From the NCBI RefSeq assembly GCF_043641665.1, contig NC_092182.1:23230741-23294740 (forward strand): 64,000 bases of DNA, in the 5' to 3' direction. The notes beneath the pieces were generated by a model. That model was not told where the DNA came from. It ran no database searches and saw nothing but the letters and a program-made list of their open reading frames with translations. This DNA comes from Enoplosus armatus. Lineage: Eukaryota; Chordata; Actinopteri; Centrarchiformes; Enoplosidae. Position numbers and translations under genes: made by a program. Positions 42,915 through 54,497 of this stretch are shown piece by piece. The stretch's first letter is position 1. Each line of letters starts with the position of its first letter.

Positions 42915-43365
42915 AGGGCTGGGCGATATATATCAAATTAATTCGAGCAATTCAAATTTTACTTTTTGTATGATGTGAAAAATACAAATCAAATGCAGAT
43001 TCTGCTTCTTGTTCACTCTGTCCCTGACGTCTTAGCTGCGTAGCTAACACCAGCAAGCCATCTGTCTGCAGATATCTGCTGATGTCACGAAACACGAACG
43101 GAGCAGATGAATCAGCGAGCGGCCTGTCTGCTGATTGTTGAAGTGGATGTTAGTGCTAAACTTAGTTGAAGCATCTGGTCCTGACAGTCTGTGTGGGATA
43201 ACCTCTAATTCCGTTTGGAGCAGGTCTTTTATTGTTCCTGCTCTGTTTTGCACATGTAGGCCTAAATATATATGTTTTAGTCTTACTGTGACTTATTTAG
43301 GAAAGAAATCGTGAATTGTCTCATGCTTGAAAACATTTTATTTTTTGGTTGTATCGCCCAGCCCT
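42915..43365. mobile_element. MITE with exact 14-bp terminal inverted repeats
   Basis: Left end AGGGCTGGGCGATA and right end TATCGCCCAGCCCT are exact inverses, 451 bp apart outer to outer. There is no ORF of note. This terminus is common in fish genomes, probably hAT-like. No clear target duplication is seen. It lies about 275 bp past the pth4 stop. Confidence 0.75.
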
Positions 43366-43547
43366 TGACGTATACATTAAGACGAACAGTGTTTTTTTTT
43401 AGGGCCGCTGCTAAACTACCTTCAGGCAGCTCAAACTCAAATAATTCACAGCTAATCTGCTTTTAAACTCTTGGAGACATTTGTCCTCGTCTGCAGTTGA
43501 ATGGGTGTCTTGGCACTAAAGATGTTCTTGTCGTTTTGCTTTTACCC

Positions 43548-43553
43548 GTTTTA
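43548..43553 (-). terminator. Probable pth4 poly(A) signal
   Basis: TTTATT on plus gives AATAAA about 90 nt after the stop of the parathyroid-hormone-family gene. The first canonical signal downstream implies a short 3' UTR. Confidence 0.55.
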
Positions 43554-43640
43554 TTGTTCAAACGATGGACACATATAAATGTTAAATGTTTTAAATCATG
43601 AATGTGTACAGTAGCTTCATGTCTGTGCGTCAGTGTGATG

Positions 43641-45078
43641 TTAGGGCTCTCTGTCGGACAGTTGAGTCAGGTAGGGATTAAAGAAGTCTCTCAGGAGGCT
43701 CTGCACCCGGGCGGGCTGGGGGCTCTCAGCAGCAGGGACCAGTGCTGGATTCAGAGCCAGGTTCAGGGCCTTTGTGGGGTTGAAAGCAGCAGAGCGAGTC
43801 TGGGCAGTGTGGAGACCCTCGATGGCGCTGGACAGCCAGATGAGTCTCTTGAGACTCTGGATGTTTCGGCCGCGGTCGTGCATCAGCTGGTGTTCAGTCA
43901 CAGCTCGGCGACTGTAGGGAAACAGAGGTCTGTTAGTCAGGACCGCTACAGGTCAGGACTCAGTACACGTCAGGACTTAGTACAGGTCAGGACTCCGTAC
44001 AGGTCAGGACTCCGTACAGGCCAGGACTCAGTACAGGTCAGGACTCAGTGCAGGCCAGGACTCAGTACAGGTCAGGACTCAGTACAGGTCAGGACTCAGT
44101 ACAGGCCAGGACTCAGTGCAGGCCAGGACTCAGTACAGGTCAGGACTCAGTACAGGCCAGGACTCAGTACACACAGTACGTTACTATTCAATCTACAGAA
44201 AATACCAGTATGGAAGAAAAAAAGTCCAGAAAGATTAGAATCTCATTAGCAACTGAATACCTATTCAGTCAATGTTGAAATTTAAATACCGCTGAATTTA
44301 TGACATTTAAGTATTTTAATTTGAAAACCATCTATCTAAATGAATGTGGTTTGACTTGACTTCAAGTTGCGCAACTTTGAAAACATCAGCAGACATGAAT
44401 CAAATATCACCAAACATACAAAGTGATATTTCAAGAAATCACATTTCATCGTTTTCACATTTCACTTAAAGGCAGAATGAGTTGCATTTCCCTAAAAAAC
44501 AATGTATAGACAAAAATAATCAGTCTTTGGGCAGCGGGTGTGAAGCCCCCAGCCAGGTGTGAGGGCAGGAAAACGCAGCGACCAGGTGTCAGATTGTGAG
44601 CACCATCCAAGAGGAAACTACGAGGCGGGAGGAGGATCCAACTTTCAACATTGCATCCGACAAATCCAACTCATTCTGCCTGACGTTCTGTTTTTGTGAT
44701 ATTGCTCAGTAGTGACCCAAAAAATGCCTGAATTTGGATGCTTTAATGTAACACACATTTTCAACCAGTCATTTAGCCACACAATGAGAATAACGGTGAT
44801 GTTATGGTTCTGTTTGTAAACAGGGACATTTTGTTGTTTTGCTGTGATTCTGGGTCTCCATGTATTTGAAAATATAATTTTCAGTCGAGTATTCCTTAAA
44901 GCTACAGCTGATGCACACCGAACATTTTGCTACTGCTACACTTCTTAAGGTACTCGTTCAAAATCATTCACATCCTGTAAAAATGTTCTCACCTCTCGTT
45001 CTGTTGACACTGGCCAGTTGTAAAGATGACAAGAAGCATGACGGCGAGCCACTGCACAGGTCTGTGGAACATCTGCAT
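43641..45078 (-). CDS. pth4: Parathyroid hormone family precursor, best match parathyroid hormone 4
   Basis: Secreted peptide hormone precursor of 118 aa in two coding exons, 44993-45078 and 43641-43911 (357 nt, GT-AG, the Ser29 codon split AG|T). Residues 1 to about 23 form a signal peptide (WLAVMLLVIFTTG). A dibasic site R30-R31 precedes the mature peptide, which starts AVTEHQLMHDRGRNIQSL at A32, so the mature form is 87 aa. The first 34 residues fit the PTH/PTHrP receptor-binding pattern: SEHQL-like start, LMHD, then the basic/hydrophobic helix KRLIWLSSAIEGLH. There is no long basic mid-region as in PTHrP, and the intermediate sequence favours teleost PTH4 (earlier PTH-L), a hypothalamic peptide acting on phosphate and bone. 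The alternative is another PTH paralogue. Intron 2 carries a 17-bp minisatellite. A non-coding first exon ends at the donor near 46296. Confidence 0.85.
43936..44172. repeat. 17-bp minisatellite, about 14 copies, in pth4 intron
   Basis: Head-to-tail units of the form GTCAGGACTCAGTACAG, with GTC/GCC and CAG/CCG/TAG variants. The array starts 25 bp from the acceptor side of the last pth4 exon. The open frame across it is an artefact of the repeat. Confidence 0.95.
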
Positions 45079-46296
45079 CTTCTGTAACAAAACAGCAACA
45101 AACACTCGCATGTAACAGACAAAAGGACGGGGAGCATCAAGAAACATTTCGTTTTTTAGATTCATGTCAGCTGTTTAGTGACCGTCATTGGTTACATGTC
45201 TACCGGTTGTTATTGCCATATGTGAGTTCTCAGGAAGTGAAATCACCCACAAGAAAAGCACAAAGATGTGAGAAAATTCTGTATAGCAGAGATACATAAA
45301 ACACTATGTGAGCTCCTAGAAATGCAGATGTCCTTTAATAAATAGTGACAAACACAACTTGACTGTTTAGCTCCAAATACAAAGTGAATGTCCCTGATTG
45401 AATCTAAATATGCTGGAATCAGTTTTGTTTCTGTGGATGTTTTCAGACCTGGAGGTTTGCAGCTATGATGTCAGCAGGATGTCATTAAAATTGTGCTTAT
45501 TAACATCCTGGTCTTTAGTCATTTTGACTATTTGCCTGATAAAGTTGTGTAAAGTAAAACATTTTGGCAGCTTTAATCCAGAACATTTTGTCGGGGCTGA
45601 ACGCGCTCCAAGTGTGACGATGGGAAAGAAGAGCAGCCCCACCAGCCAATCAGAGGCTTAGGTTCCTCCCCTCTCTGGCAGGAATTACGTTTTACCCGAA
45701 GACACGTGTAAACATCTCTGCAGGTCTACGCAGAGAAAGGTATTATGGGTAACTGTAGGTCACAGAGGAACCGAAGAGCACACCTCCTAAATCTCAACAA
45801 TAAATCATGTGAACCTGAGCAGCAAGGAAGCTGAAGAATATATAGAACTCCTGTCGTTCACAACGGAAAAGAAAAACACGTAAACTTTAAAACAGCCACG
45901 TGAGCGTCTCAGAATGACGCCTGTTCAGTCAATCAACGAAACCCACAAATAGAAACGGACACTACTCTGATTTTCTATTCCTCAATTTTCCATTTTTTTT
46001 AAACAAAAAACACAATTTTAGAAAGTTAAATTCAATTTTAAAGTTCTCTATTAGTGATGTTTTTTTTCATGGAAAATGCATCACATATAAAGTCATTCTT
46101 TTTTAACAGGAAAATGTGTTCGTTCTGACGAGTGGAACATAAACCACCACATTTATAGAAGTAACTTTTAAAAGAAGAGAATAAAAACACAGATCACAGA
46201 AGTTAAACTAAAAGATAAAACTAGGAGAAAAACTAGCAAATTAAAATAAAAACCACACTTTGAGCTTTGTTAAGTGATGACGAACGAGTACTTACA

Positions 46297-46345
46297 TTGT
46301 CCCTGTTGGTGACAGCAGCTCCTCTAATGATCAGACACTAAACTG
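46297..46345 (-). promoter_or_regulatory. Probable non-coding first exon of pth4
   Basis: On minus, a stretch ending GGGACAAT|GTAAGTACTC provides a consensus donor at 46295-46296, and an acceptor TTACAG|AAG precedes the ATG exon near 45081. The 5' end is set by the TATA box about 30 bp upstream. A non-coding exon 1 is usual for PTH-family genes. Confidence 0.6.
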
Positions 46346-46368
46346 ACTTCAGGTTCGACCTCCAGACC

Positions 46369-46375
46369 TTTTATA
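46369..46375 (-). promoter_or_regulatory. TATA box of pth4 (TATAAAA)
   Basis: The minus strand reads CTTTATAAAAGG, a consensus TATA box correctly placed ahead of the first-exon donor. It is the clearest core promoter in the window. Confidence 0.7.
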
Positions 46376-46384
46376 AAGCCCCCT

Positions 46385-46385
<1 letters not shown>

Positions 46386-46465
<80 letters not shown>
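46386..46465. repeat. (AC)40 microsatellite just upstream of the pth4 TATA box
   Basis: Pure 80-bp array; on the gene strand (GT)40 ends 10 bp 5' of the TATA box. Alternating purine-pyrimidine of this length can adopt Z-DNA. Confidence 0.95.
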
Positions 46466-46468
<3 letters not shown>

Positions 46469-47929
46469 TTCAGACCTCCCACAGGCTTAAGAGTCACAAC
46501 AAATTCAAAGTGGGCTGTTTGATTTGCCAATGAAACAAACGTCAGCACCGTCATCTCTCTGACATGTGATTCTGTGTCTGCAGAGGGAAAATATCAAACA
46601 GTTTCCAGGTTATTTGTGTTAATACAATCCCAAACAGCCTCCTGCACCTCAGTGTGACAGAGGAGGAGGTTTACACACTCGCTGATACTCTTTACATAAT
46701 CAGGTGTTTTGAAAAGAAGGATGAAATTCAATTGAGGGATTATCATTTTTCTATTTTCTGGTCTAATCCGCCGCGTTCCTCCCGGAGAGATTCAGGCGTC
46801 TGACAAAGAGGAATTTAGAAAAATGGGCGCCTGAATGGTTTTATTGATGTTGAGGCTGCAGACAAACAGGAATGAGTCAGTGTGGATAAACTGAACGTCA
46901 GCAAACTGTCTGTCACTTCAGGTTTAAACTTTTCTCAACACTTTCTCTCTCTGTAGTTAAGATGCTTGTCGCCTGGAGCTCTTCTCCAGCTCCTTGACAT
47001 TACAACCACCACACTAATGAACCCAAATAAACTGGAGTCCCTGGTTGCCGCGGTGTCACCACAGTCTCCGTCAGAAACCCAGTCGTCTTGACAACACCTT
47101 CCAGGACGAGTTTCCCTCAGCGAGAAATGTAGGCTGCCGTCAGAGGCTCGTGGGTGGAGAGACGGAGCAGAGGAGGAGAGATTTAGTCCATTAGAGAGTA
47201 AATGTGAAGAAATCCTGACAAATGAATTCAGATGGACTGAAGAAAGAGAGAAATAATGAAGCTGGAAAAGACAAGAAACTATGGAGGTAAACATTCGTCA
47301 CAGCAGGAAGCAAAGGGGCAGATCAGCTTAGGCTCTGATCAAGTTCAGACACAATGTTCAAGTTGTGTTTTACAGATTAAATCAGAGCCTGAACTTGAAC
47401 AACTTTCACTCCTGCTTGCAAATTTAGGAATAAAAACTGTTGATCAAATTTCTTACAACTTAGAGATACTCTTGAATGTGAGAGAGCTCCAGATCCAAGA
47501 TGGCTGCAGAGCACAAACAGACTTTCTGACACACATGTTTTAGAGTGAACGTATAAAACATCACTGTAATAATAATAATAATACAATAATATGTTATGAA
47601 GCCATTATTAGCCACTATTTCAATTGAATTTGAACATTTGATAGGATGTTGCAGTACTTTTTTTATCAGGGGTGCAAACAACACAAATAAAGCTGCACTG
47701 ATGATCATCATAATTATTGATGCACTAATGTTTGAGCATCGCCTCAATGTTGCAGCTGCTCAGTAATATTTCAGTTTGATTAATAATCTGACGATATTGT
47801 TTATGGTGATATTTTTGGCTACAATAATCGTGTGAAGATTTTATAGCAGCACATCCCCACAGCACATTTTATTTATTATTTTGTAATGTTGGTTGGACAA
47901 ATATTGTGACGGCGTTTCTCACTATTTTC

Positions 47930-48120
47930 AAATTTCAGGGTACATTTTTCTGTATTGAGTACTTTTAATACTTTAAGTACATTTTCCTGATTATACCTAC
48001 ATATGTTTACAAGTAACATTTCAATGCAGGGCTTTTACCTGTAACAGAGCATTTTGACAGTGTGCTGTTAGTACTTGTACTGAAGTAAAGGTTCTGAATA
48101 CTTCCTGCACCTTTGTCCAA
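47930..48120. repeat. Dispersed repeat, 'acttaagtaaaagtac' family (copy 3)
   Basis: 'gagtacttttaatacttta' and 'gtacttgtactgaagtaaag' are shared with the 9.5 kb copy. Confidence 0.45.
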
Positions 48121-48329
48121 ACCTGGTGGACAGAGCAGCCATGAGGGAGACAGACTGACTGCAGTAATGGTGCTCATCTGAGTGGAGTACTGGGTCGTGG
48201 TACTCTGCTGACAAACGGTGGATTATTCTCCTTTTGGGTTGTGAAGGAGTTCTAGTATCTCGGGATCAGTAGAGAGTTAACACAGAGACGAGTTGTCAAA
48301 GCTCTTGATTTACAAATCTCAAGCGATGC

Positions 48330-48440
48330 TACTTTATACTTCTACTCCACCCACATCTCAGAGGTAAATATTGTATATTTTACTCCACCGTGTTTGTCTG
48401 ACAGCTTTAGTTACTTCTCAGATTACTTTTTCATCCCCTT
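48330..48440 (-). repeat. Dispersed repeat, 'acttaagtaaaagtac' family (copy 4)
   Basis: 'actttatacttctactccac', 'aaatattgtatattttactc' and 'ctgacagctttagttactt' are the inverse of the 9.5 kb copy. Confidence 0.55.
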
Positions 48441-50877
48441 CCTGTTGAGTGGAAACCACGTATGTCCAAATGTGGTGATTTTGAATTTGAATGTTTCTCA
48501 TAAACTGAAGGATGAAGTGTTCTTTTATGGTTTGAGTAAATTCTCTTACTTCTTAAACTAAGTAAAACATTTAAAACCCTCCTTGGATCAGCTGGAAGAT
48601 GCATCGTTATAAAGCTGATTTTGATTTGAGTTTTTAGAGATATGTTGTTCTCACAGGACAGTGATACTACACATACATGATGATCTTATAGAATATGATA
48701 CATCGCTGTGGATTAAACTACCCAACAGTAAAGTAGTTCAAATGAGCACCTGAACCTAAAACAACTACAGCAGAAATATTCATCCAGAAACATCAGACAT
48801 AATAAAACACTGACAGGGAACATTGTAGTGCAGAAAGAAGCCAAGTTGTTTATTTACAGGATACAGTTTACAGCTTCGATCTGTAAATCTGGACTAATGC
48901 AGCAGGAGGTCCCTCCGGTGTAAAGCAGCCTGTGTCCACATGGTGGCAGTGTTGCACTGAGCAGCCGAGCGAAGGAAGTCTTGTTTCCCCACAACTGGAG
49001 ACTAAAAACACCAAATCTGTCTTATGTGTAATGGCTGATACCAGACTGCCCTCTCTATTTCTTCTTTTAAGATCCACTGCATTTTGGATCAGGTTTTTTT
49101 TACCCTCAAGTCCAGTTCGGACCGGATCTGACTGACTGTCCTCGGGTCCCTTTCAGTCAAATGAATCTATATTCAATCTATAAAGTTCAAGTTCAGGAAG
49201 AATTTTTTCATGAGTCTTGTGTGTCTGAGTCTAAAGACCTCTAGTGTGTCCAGAAAGAGAAAATGCACAAACTTGTCAGAAAGGAAATGTCCCTCACTGG
49301 CTTCCCCCCACCAACACGACTACCTAGTGGAGTTGGAAACATAGAGAATACATAATAAAACATTTTTTTTGTTGATAATACTTTTACTTAAGTAAAGGAT
49401 CTGAATCTATATCTGTATCTGACACTTGAGAAAGACCAAGTGTGGCTGAAACGTCGGTAACAAAATCCTTGGAGCTCAGGGTGCAGTCGTCCTTTCATAC
49501 ATATTTCAACACATGACCAGCACCTAGTCTCCTAGTCTGGAGTGCATTCACCAGACAACTCTCACTGACCCCTTTATAGCCAAGAGACATACTTACTCAT
49601 GACCCTCCATCAAAGGTTGCATATGTCTGCGAGCAACGAGCACTTCAACCAAACACTGATGTTCCCTCCTCAGGTTCAGTCACGAAAGAGGTAAAAATAT
49701 CAGAATCTTTACATGAAAAAGTCGGATGAAAACTCTATTTTGTGCTGTAAAAGAAGCATTTTTCTTCCTGTGTGAGAATATCAACATCTGGCCAGAAGTT
49801 GTTGAGATGTTCCTCTGATCCAAAGTGTTGAACTCACCAACATCATCATCCTCCTAATCGGTGGGAACAGAAGCTATTTAATGGCGTACAGGAATACTCT
49901 CTCAGTATTATTGCTCATTGTAACAGGTGTTGATCACAGCTGGGTTTCCATGGTAATGTAGCGATCCAAGATGTTTGGGTTTGAGTCCTGCACAGGAGCT
50001 CTCCGCTGCTTATCAGCCTTCACTCTCCTCTCTGGGAAAATTATCTTTTTTAACGTTTTATTCATAACATAAAACACATAACAAAAAGATAAAAGACAGA
50101 CAAAGAAGGACAGTTAAAAATAGGCAGTAAGAGTAGTCACCGCGGTGCCATCGTGGGGGAAATAACTCAGTAATTAGTTTTTTAAATGACTTAAATGCCA
50201 ACCACAAATCATTTTGATCATAAATTATTCAGTTGAAACGTGACACACACAATGAGAACAGCTAATGAGGACATTACAAAATAAACCTGTTCAAAGTAAA
50301 TAAAATCAGTCAGGCTGTTCACTTAAAAAGGTTCTTATTTAAGGCTTAGTCCGCTTTTATTCTATATTTTTCTTACTGTCAACAAATCTCATGAAAAGAA
50401 CAAAACCAGCGATGTGCTAGTTTGTCTCTTAATACTTTCTGACTTCCTGTCTGGAGGGTCTCAGCCTGATTGGTTCCTACCGAAGATTTAAATCTTTAAT
50501 AAACAGCCTACAAATACGAAGTTTCATTTTAAAACAGAACTAATTTAAGACTCATTAATTTCCTAAAACAGCTGGTCACTGTAGTTTTTAACAAACGCTA
50601 CTCCAACTGGAGTAAATACAGAATTTGTTGGGGACTATTTTCAGTGGCGTATTAATCCACATTTGGCGCTAAAAGTTGCTCTCTTTATAGACAGTAAGTC
50701 TAATAAGTCTTTAGGTCTCGTTCATGACTAAAGTATCCAGTTTTCTGTGATTTCCAGTTCAAAGTGCACTGACACATTTAATAATTACCATGTACCGTGA
50801 AGAAAAAGTCTTGAGGAAAAAAAATCTGTATGAAAATACACTTTAAAAAAAACAACAAAATCACAAATTGACACGGC

Positions 50878-50914
50878 TTTATTTCAAATTCCAATGGCTT
50901 TATTTTATGTATAT
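50878..50914 (-). terminator. Pair of AATAAA signals with T/GT-rich downstream tract
   Basis: On minus AATAAAGCC occurs twice about 30 bp apart, followed by TTTGTGATTTTGTTG and a T run. This looks like a genuine 3' end of a minus-strand transcript. The nearest upstream coding gene is atp2b at 59.6 kb, which would need a 3' UTR of about 8.7 kb; an unknown transcript is equally possible. Confidence 0.4.
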
Positions 50915-51388
50915 AGATTTGTATATATTTATATATATTTATATATTTTATATATATATACTTATGTAACAACTTTTACCCAGTTGCTTGATTATCATCT
51001 TTTGTTCAGCTTAAGTTCAAACGACATGACACTAAGACCAAGGCATTCCACACGATCATATCTTACAAAAGAGTAAAGAAAACAACATGAGTGTGTGCAC
51101 CTGTCGCACACACACACATACATACATACATCAATGTACAGGTATCGTGGTTCTGTTTGTAGAAAGAACTGAAAAATAAAAAGTAGATAAAGACGGAGAC
51201 GAGCAGACAGAGTGAGAGCGAGAGGGAGAGAAAGTGAGAAACCAGATGAACCGCTGGAACTGGAGGATTCTGTTGCATAGATTGAAGCAAACAGGAGGAC
51301 GATGTTTGATAGAGACGGACAGGATGGGAGTGAACGAGGGAGAAGGTGACACACACACTGAGGAAACACACCTTCGCAGAGCCAACCT

Positions 51389-51424
<36 letters not shown>

Positions 51425-52224
51425 GGGAAGCACAGGAAGTTTTATTTTGGCTCACAAACGAATCACTGCTGAGGCTCAGAATCTGCCAGACAGGAGCGAA
51501 GACACCGAGGTCATGTCCTCTGTATGTTAGCATTATGATGACAATGCTAACACGCTGATGTTTGGCAGGTTTGATATTCACCATCTTAGTTTAGCCTGTT
51601 AGCACGCTAACATTGGCTAATTAGCACTAAACACAAAGTACAGCCGAGGATGAACGTCACTAGTTTTTAAGGAATTTGGTCATTAAAAAAAAAAAAAAAA
51701 GTACTGGACAAATAAAAAAAAATTGGCGCTAGATGAAAAGTCAAAGGATCACTTTTCTGGAGAACATGAATGTTTGTACAAAATTATGACAATCCATCAA
51801 CTAGTTATTGAAATATTTCCGTCTTTATCTGAAGAACAAATAAAGGATTTACTCTGTTCTCACCAGAACTGTATTCCTGGCAGTGAAGAAGACTTTGAAA
51901 CAACACTTAAACCTCCATGTTGGGGAATAAACTGCATAGAAGCTGAATAACTGAACACATAAAACAACGTAATTCCAAATAATTAAAAGGGCGACACTAC
52001 TGTCTCGACACACTCGGTGCATTTTAACGTGACTGAAGTCCAACATTCATTTCCATATCGATGCAAAACTTTAATGCTGTCAACACTGTCACCATGACGG
52101 TCACTTCTTCAGCTTGATGGAAACTAAATAGTCAGAAAGTCAATAAATGCATGTTTTTATACAGATTTCTGTAACTGCTCAAGTGTGTTGCTGTTTGTTA
52201 ATAAAATCTTAAAGTAACATTTTA

Positions 52225-52375
52225 TGAATTACGAGATGTTCGGCTTCACCTCCGTGCGTCCGGTACGTGGATAGGACAAGGTCATGACTAGCCTAGCTTA
52301 GCACAAAGACTGGACGCAGAGGGAAACTGTTAGCCTGCCTCCATCAAAAGAGAAACAACTTTAAAGCTTTCTGAT
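52225..52375 (+). repeat. Teleost 'GCTAGCCTGGCTCTGTCC' repeat (copy 3, partial)
   Basis: 'gactagcctagcttagcac' then 'aaagactggacgcagaggg' and 'ctgttagcctgcctccatc', matching the core of the 25.8 kb copy. Ends are lost. Confidence 0.6.
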
Positions 52376-52589
52376 TTACATGTTGTGTGTTGTTTATAGT
52401 TCAGGTGTAGAAATCTAAATCTAAAGCAAGCAAAGAAATCTAAGCAGTTGTTTTGGTGTCTTGAGGTTTCCATAAAGTTTTAGACTTTAAAATCCAAAGG
52501 AAACATTATTTATCTTATCACATCACAACAATACGGCTCTGAACAGTCAGTGATGTGAATTAGAGCCTGATCAATACTGATGTAAAATC

Positions 52590-52850
52590 TTAATTTCCTG
52601 TTGATTAATTAATGAGCAATTATATGTATTTTAATAATCAATTAACGTCAAATATTCTCTGATTTCAGCTTCTCAAAACGTGATGATTTGCTGCTTTTCT
52701 TTGTCCCATATGAAGGTAAACTCAGCATCTTTGGGTTTCACTCTGGGAAATCACAACACACTTTTTCCACTATTTCTATAGACAAAATTATATATTGATC
52801 AATTAAAAAAAAAGGCAGATTAATCAGTATTGAATAGTTACAGTTGAAGA
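52590..52850. repeat. Dispersed 'gattaatcaattag' repeat (copy 4)
   Basis: 'gttgattaattaatgagca', 'tttgctgcttttctttgtc' (the inverse of the core word at 34.8 and 39.6 kb) and 'cagattaatcagtattgaa'. Confidence 0.55.
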
Positions 52851-53401
52851 ATAACCTCATCAGTGCGCTCGTTCTGGTGGACAAACTCAATTTCTAAATG
52901 GCCATTTCTGTACCAGCCAACACACTGACTTACAGATGAACACAGACATTTTACAGGTGAACAACAAACTCCATCATCCTCATTTTTCTCCCCGACCCGA
53001 CCCAGCCCGACCCGCGGAGAGAGGCAGGAGCATGATGGATCATGGAGATCAATGGATGTGATTAGTGAGATGATGACACCTGCAGAGCCGAAGCCTACCT
53101 GAACCACATGCTGAGTGTTTCAGGCCTGTTAACTGTCACGGTCTCCCTCCTCCTCTCACTGCACGGATGAGTGGGTGATGAGTTCAGGAGAATCTGTAAA
53201 TCTGAGTGTTTGTATGTATTTGTGTGTGTGTGTGGGTTGTGGGACGGGAGGATGAAACAGGCGGATGAGCGGACAGATCAGTTAGCTATTTTGTTTTTGG
53301 ATAAATGAGACGATGGAAACAAAAATCATCTTTCATCAATCCATCCATCAGAAGTCACACACGTTTAATTTCCTCAGTGTGTTTCACCTCACAGTGCAAA
53401 T

Positions 53402-53403
<2 letters not shown>

Positions 53404-53439
<36 letters not shown>

Positions 53440-53458
53440 GTGTGTGTGTGTGTGTGTC
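53404..53458. repeat. (GT)n microsatellite, one GC interruption
   Basis: GT array with a single GCGT break. Non-coding. Confidence 0.9.
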
Positions 53459-54449
53459 TTTGGGTTTGTGTGTGTTTGTGTAATGTTGCATGTGTTTGGG
53501 GCGAGTATTTGAGATTCATTTGGAAAAACAAGTCAACATTTGGGATGTTTCATTCCATACTAAAACATGCAGAACACAGAACATTGAACACATATACCGA
53601 ACAGTTAGTTTTATCCAAATGCAGTTTCTCTTTTTTTTTTATATATATATCTCTTTTCGCACAGAGTGGCTTTAGGCTACACAGAACACGACAGAACCAA
53701 TCGCACCAGGTTGGACATATTGCTTTAAACCACCAAAGTTTGTATATATGTCATGCATGCCACATAGATGATATTATGTTTATACAAAAATAACACCAAC
53801 GCCTATTACTGTGTATCATAGTAATTACAGAAAACAAATCTTTTTCAGTCTTTTTTGCAATGAAGTTCAACTGAGAAACCATATATATATCTATGTACTT
53901 ATATCTAATACATACATATAAATATATACATATTAGATATAAATACATAGAGATAATATATAAATATATAGATATATATGTTAAGTGGTTATGACTTTTC
54001 CAACTGTGATATTCCAGTTCGTTTGAACCCTTTTTTTATTTGTGAATTTTGAAGTGGATGTGAAGGTTCTCCAAAGAATTCCTTAATATCCGACGACAGG
54101 AAGCTGTTCTGAGAAAGGCAGTGCTCTGAAGAGGAAGCAGTCAAAATGTAACTGGATAAGAAGCGAGTTCCTTTTCCGTACAGAACTTCTTCTAAACTCC
54201 ACACAATAAAAAAAAGAAAAAAAAAGAAGAGCCTTCAGGAAAGTAAAACCAGGTGAAGATTTTCAGTCCGCTGCCGAGTCTCGTCCAGACTGTTTTATTT
54301 GTGATGCGGCTGACACCAGAACCACAAACAGGTCTGGAGCCTCTGATGGCTGTACTGCGCACCTGGTATGAGACGTGAGGGCAACCAGTCCAACCAGTCC
54401 AACAGACGACTACAGCCACACCAAGGCAAGAGCAGAGGGACAATCTTAT

Positions 54450-54497
54450 CCGGGGGGGAAGGGGGGAAGGGAGGAAGGGTGGGGGGGAGGGTGGGGG
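54450..54497 (+). repeat. G-rich tract with G-quadruplex potential
   Basis: More than four runs of three or more G separated by 1-5 bases (GGGGGGG, GGGGGG, GGG, GGG, GGGGGGG and others). This meets the usual quadruplex pattern on the plus strand, which is the C-rich side of any minus-strand transcript. Confidence 0.8.

Larger units (their letters stand above)
46470..50860. other. Interval with no recognised gene
   Basis: Scanned on both strands; only short, unmatched open frames (for example 46935-47294 minus, 47256-47543 plus, 48868-49077 minus). Repeat remnants of the 'acttaagtaaaagtac' family lie at about 47930-48440. A minus-strand AATAAA lies near 48848. Near 49430, 'gtggctgaaacgtcggt' resembles a word found at the ends of fish retroelements. 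Confidence 0.5.

Noticed and set aside
43602..44249. 215-aa plus-strand open frame with repeated RTQYRPGLSTGQDSVQV-like units
   Set aside because: It is the 17-bp minisatellite read in frame inside the pth4 intron, on the opposite strand. There are no splice or start signals of its own.
46935..47294. 119-aa minus-strand frame
   Set aside because: No family match and no conserved motif seen; AT-rich ends and lack of flanking exons suggest chance.
51063..51584. 173-aa minus-strand frame rich in V, C and S
   Set aside because: Low-complexity translation of GT and CT-rich DNA; no domain seen.
51723..51950. 75-aa plus-strand frame (MALDEKSKDHFSGEHECLYK)
   Set aside because: Not recognised, no codon bias or splice context, and it follows an A-rich run. 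Too weak to call a gene.
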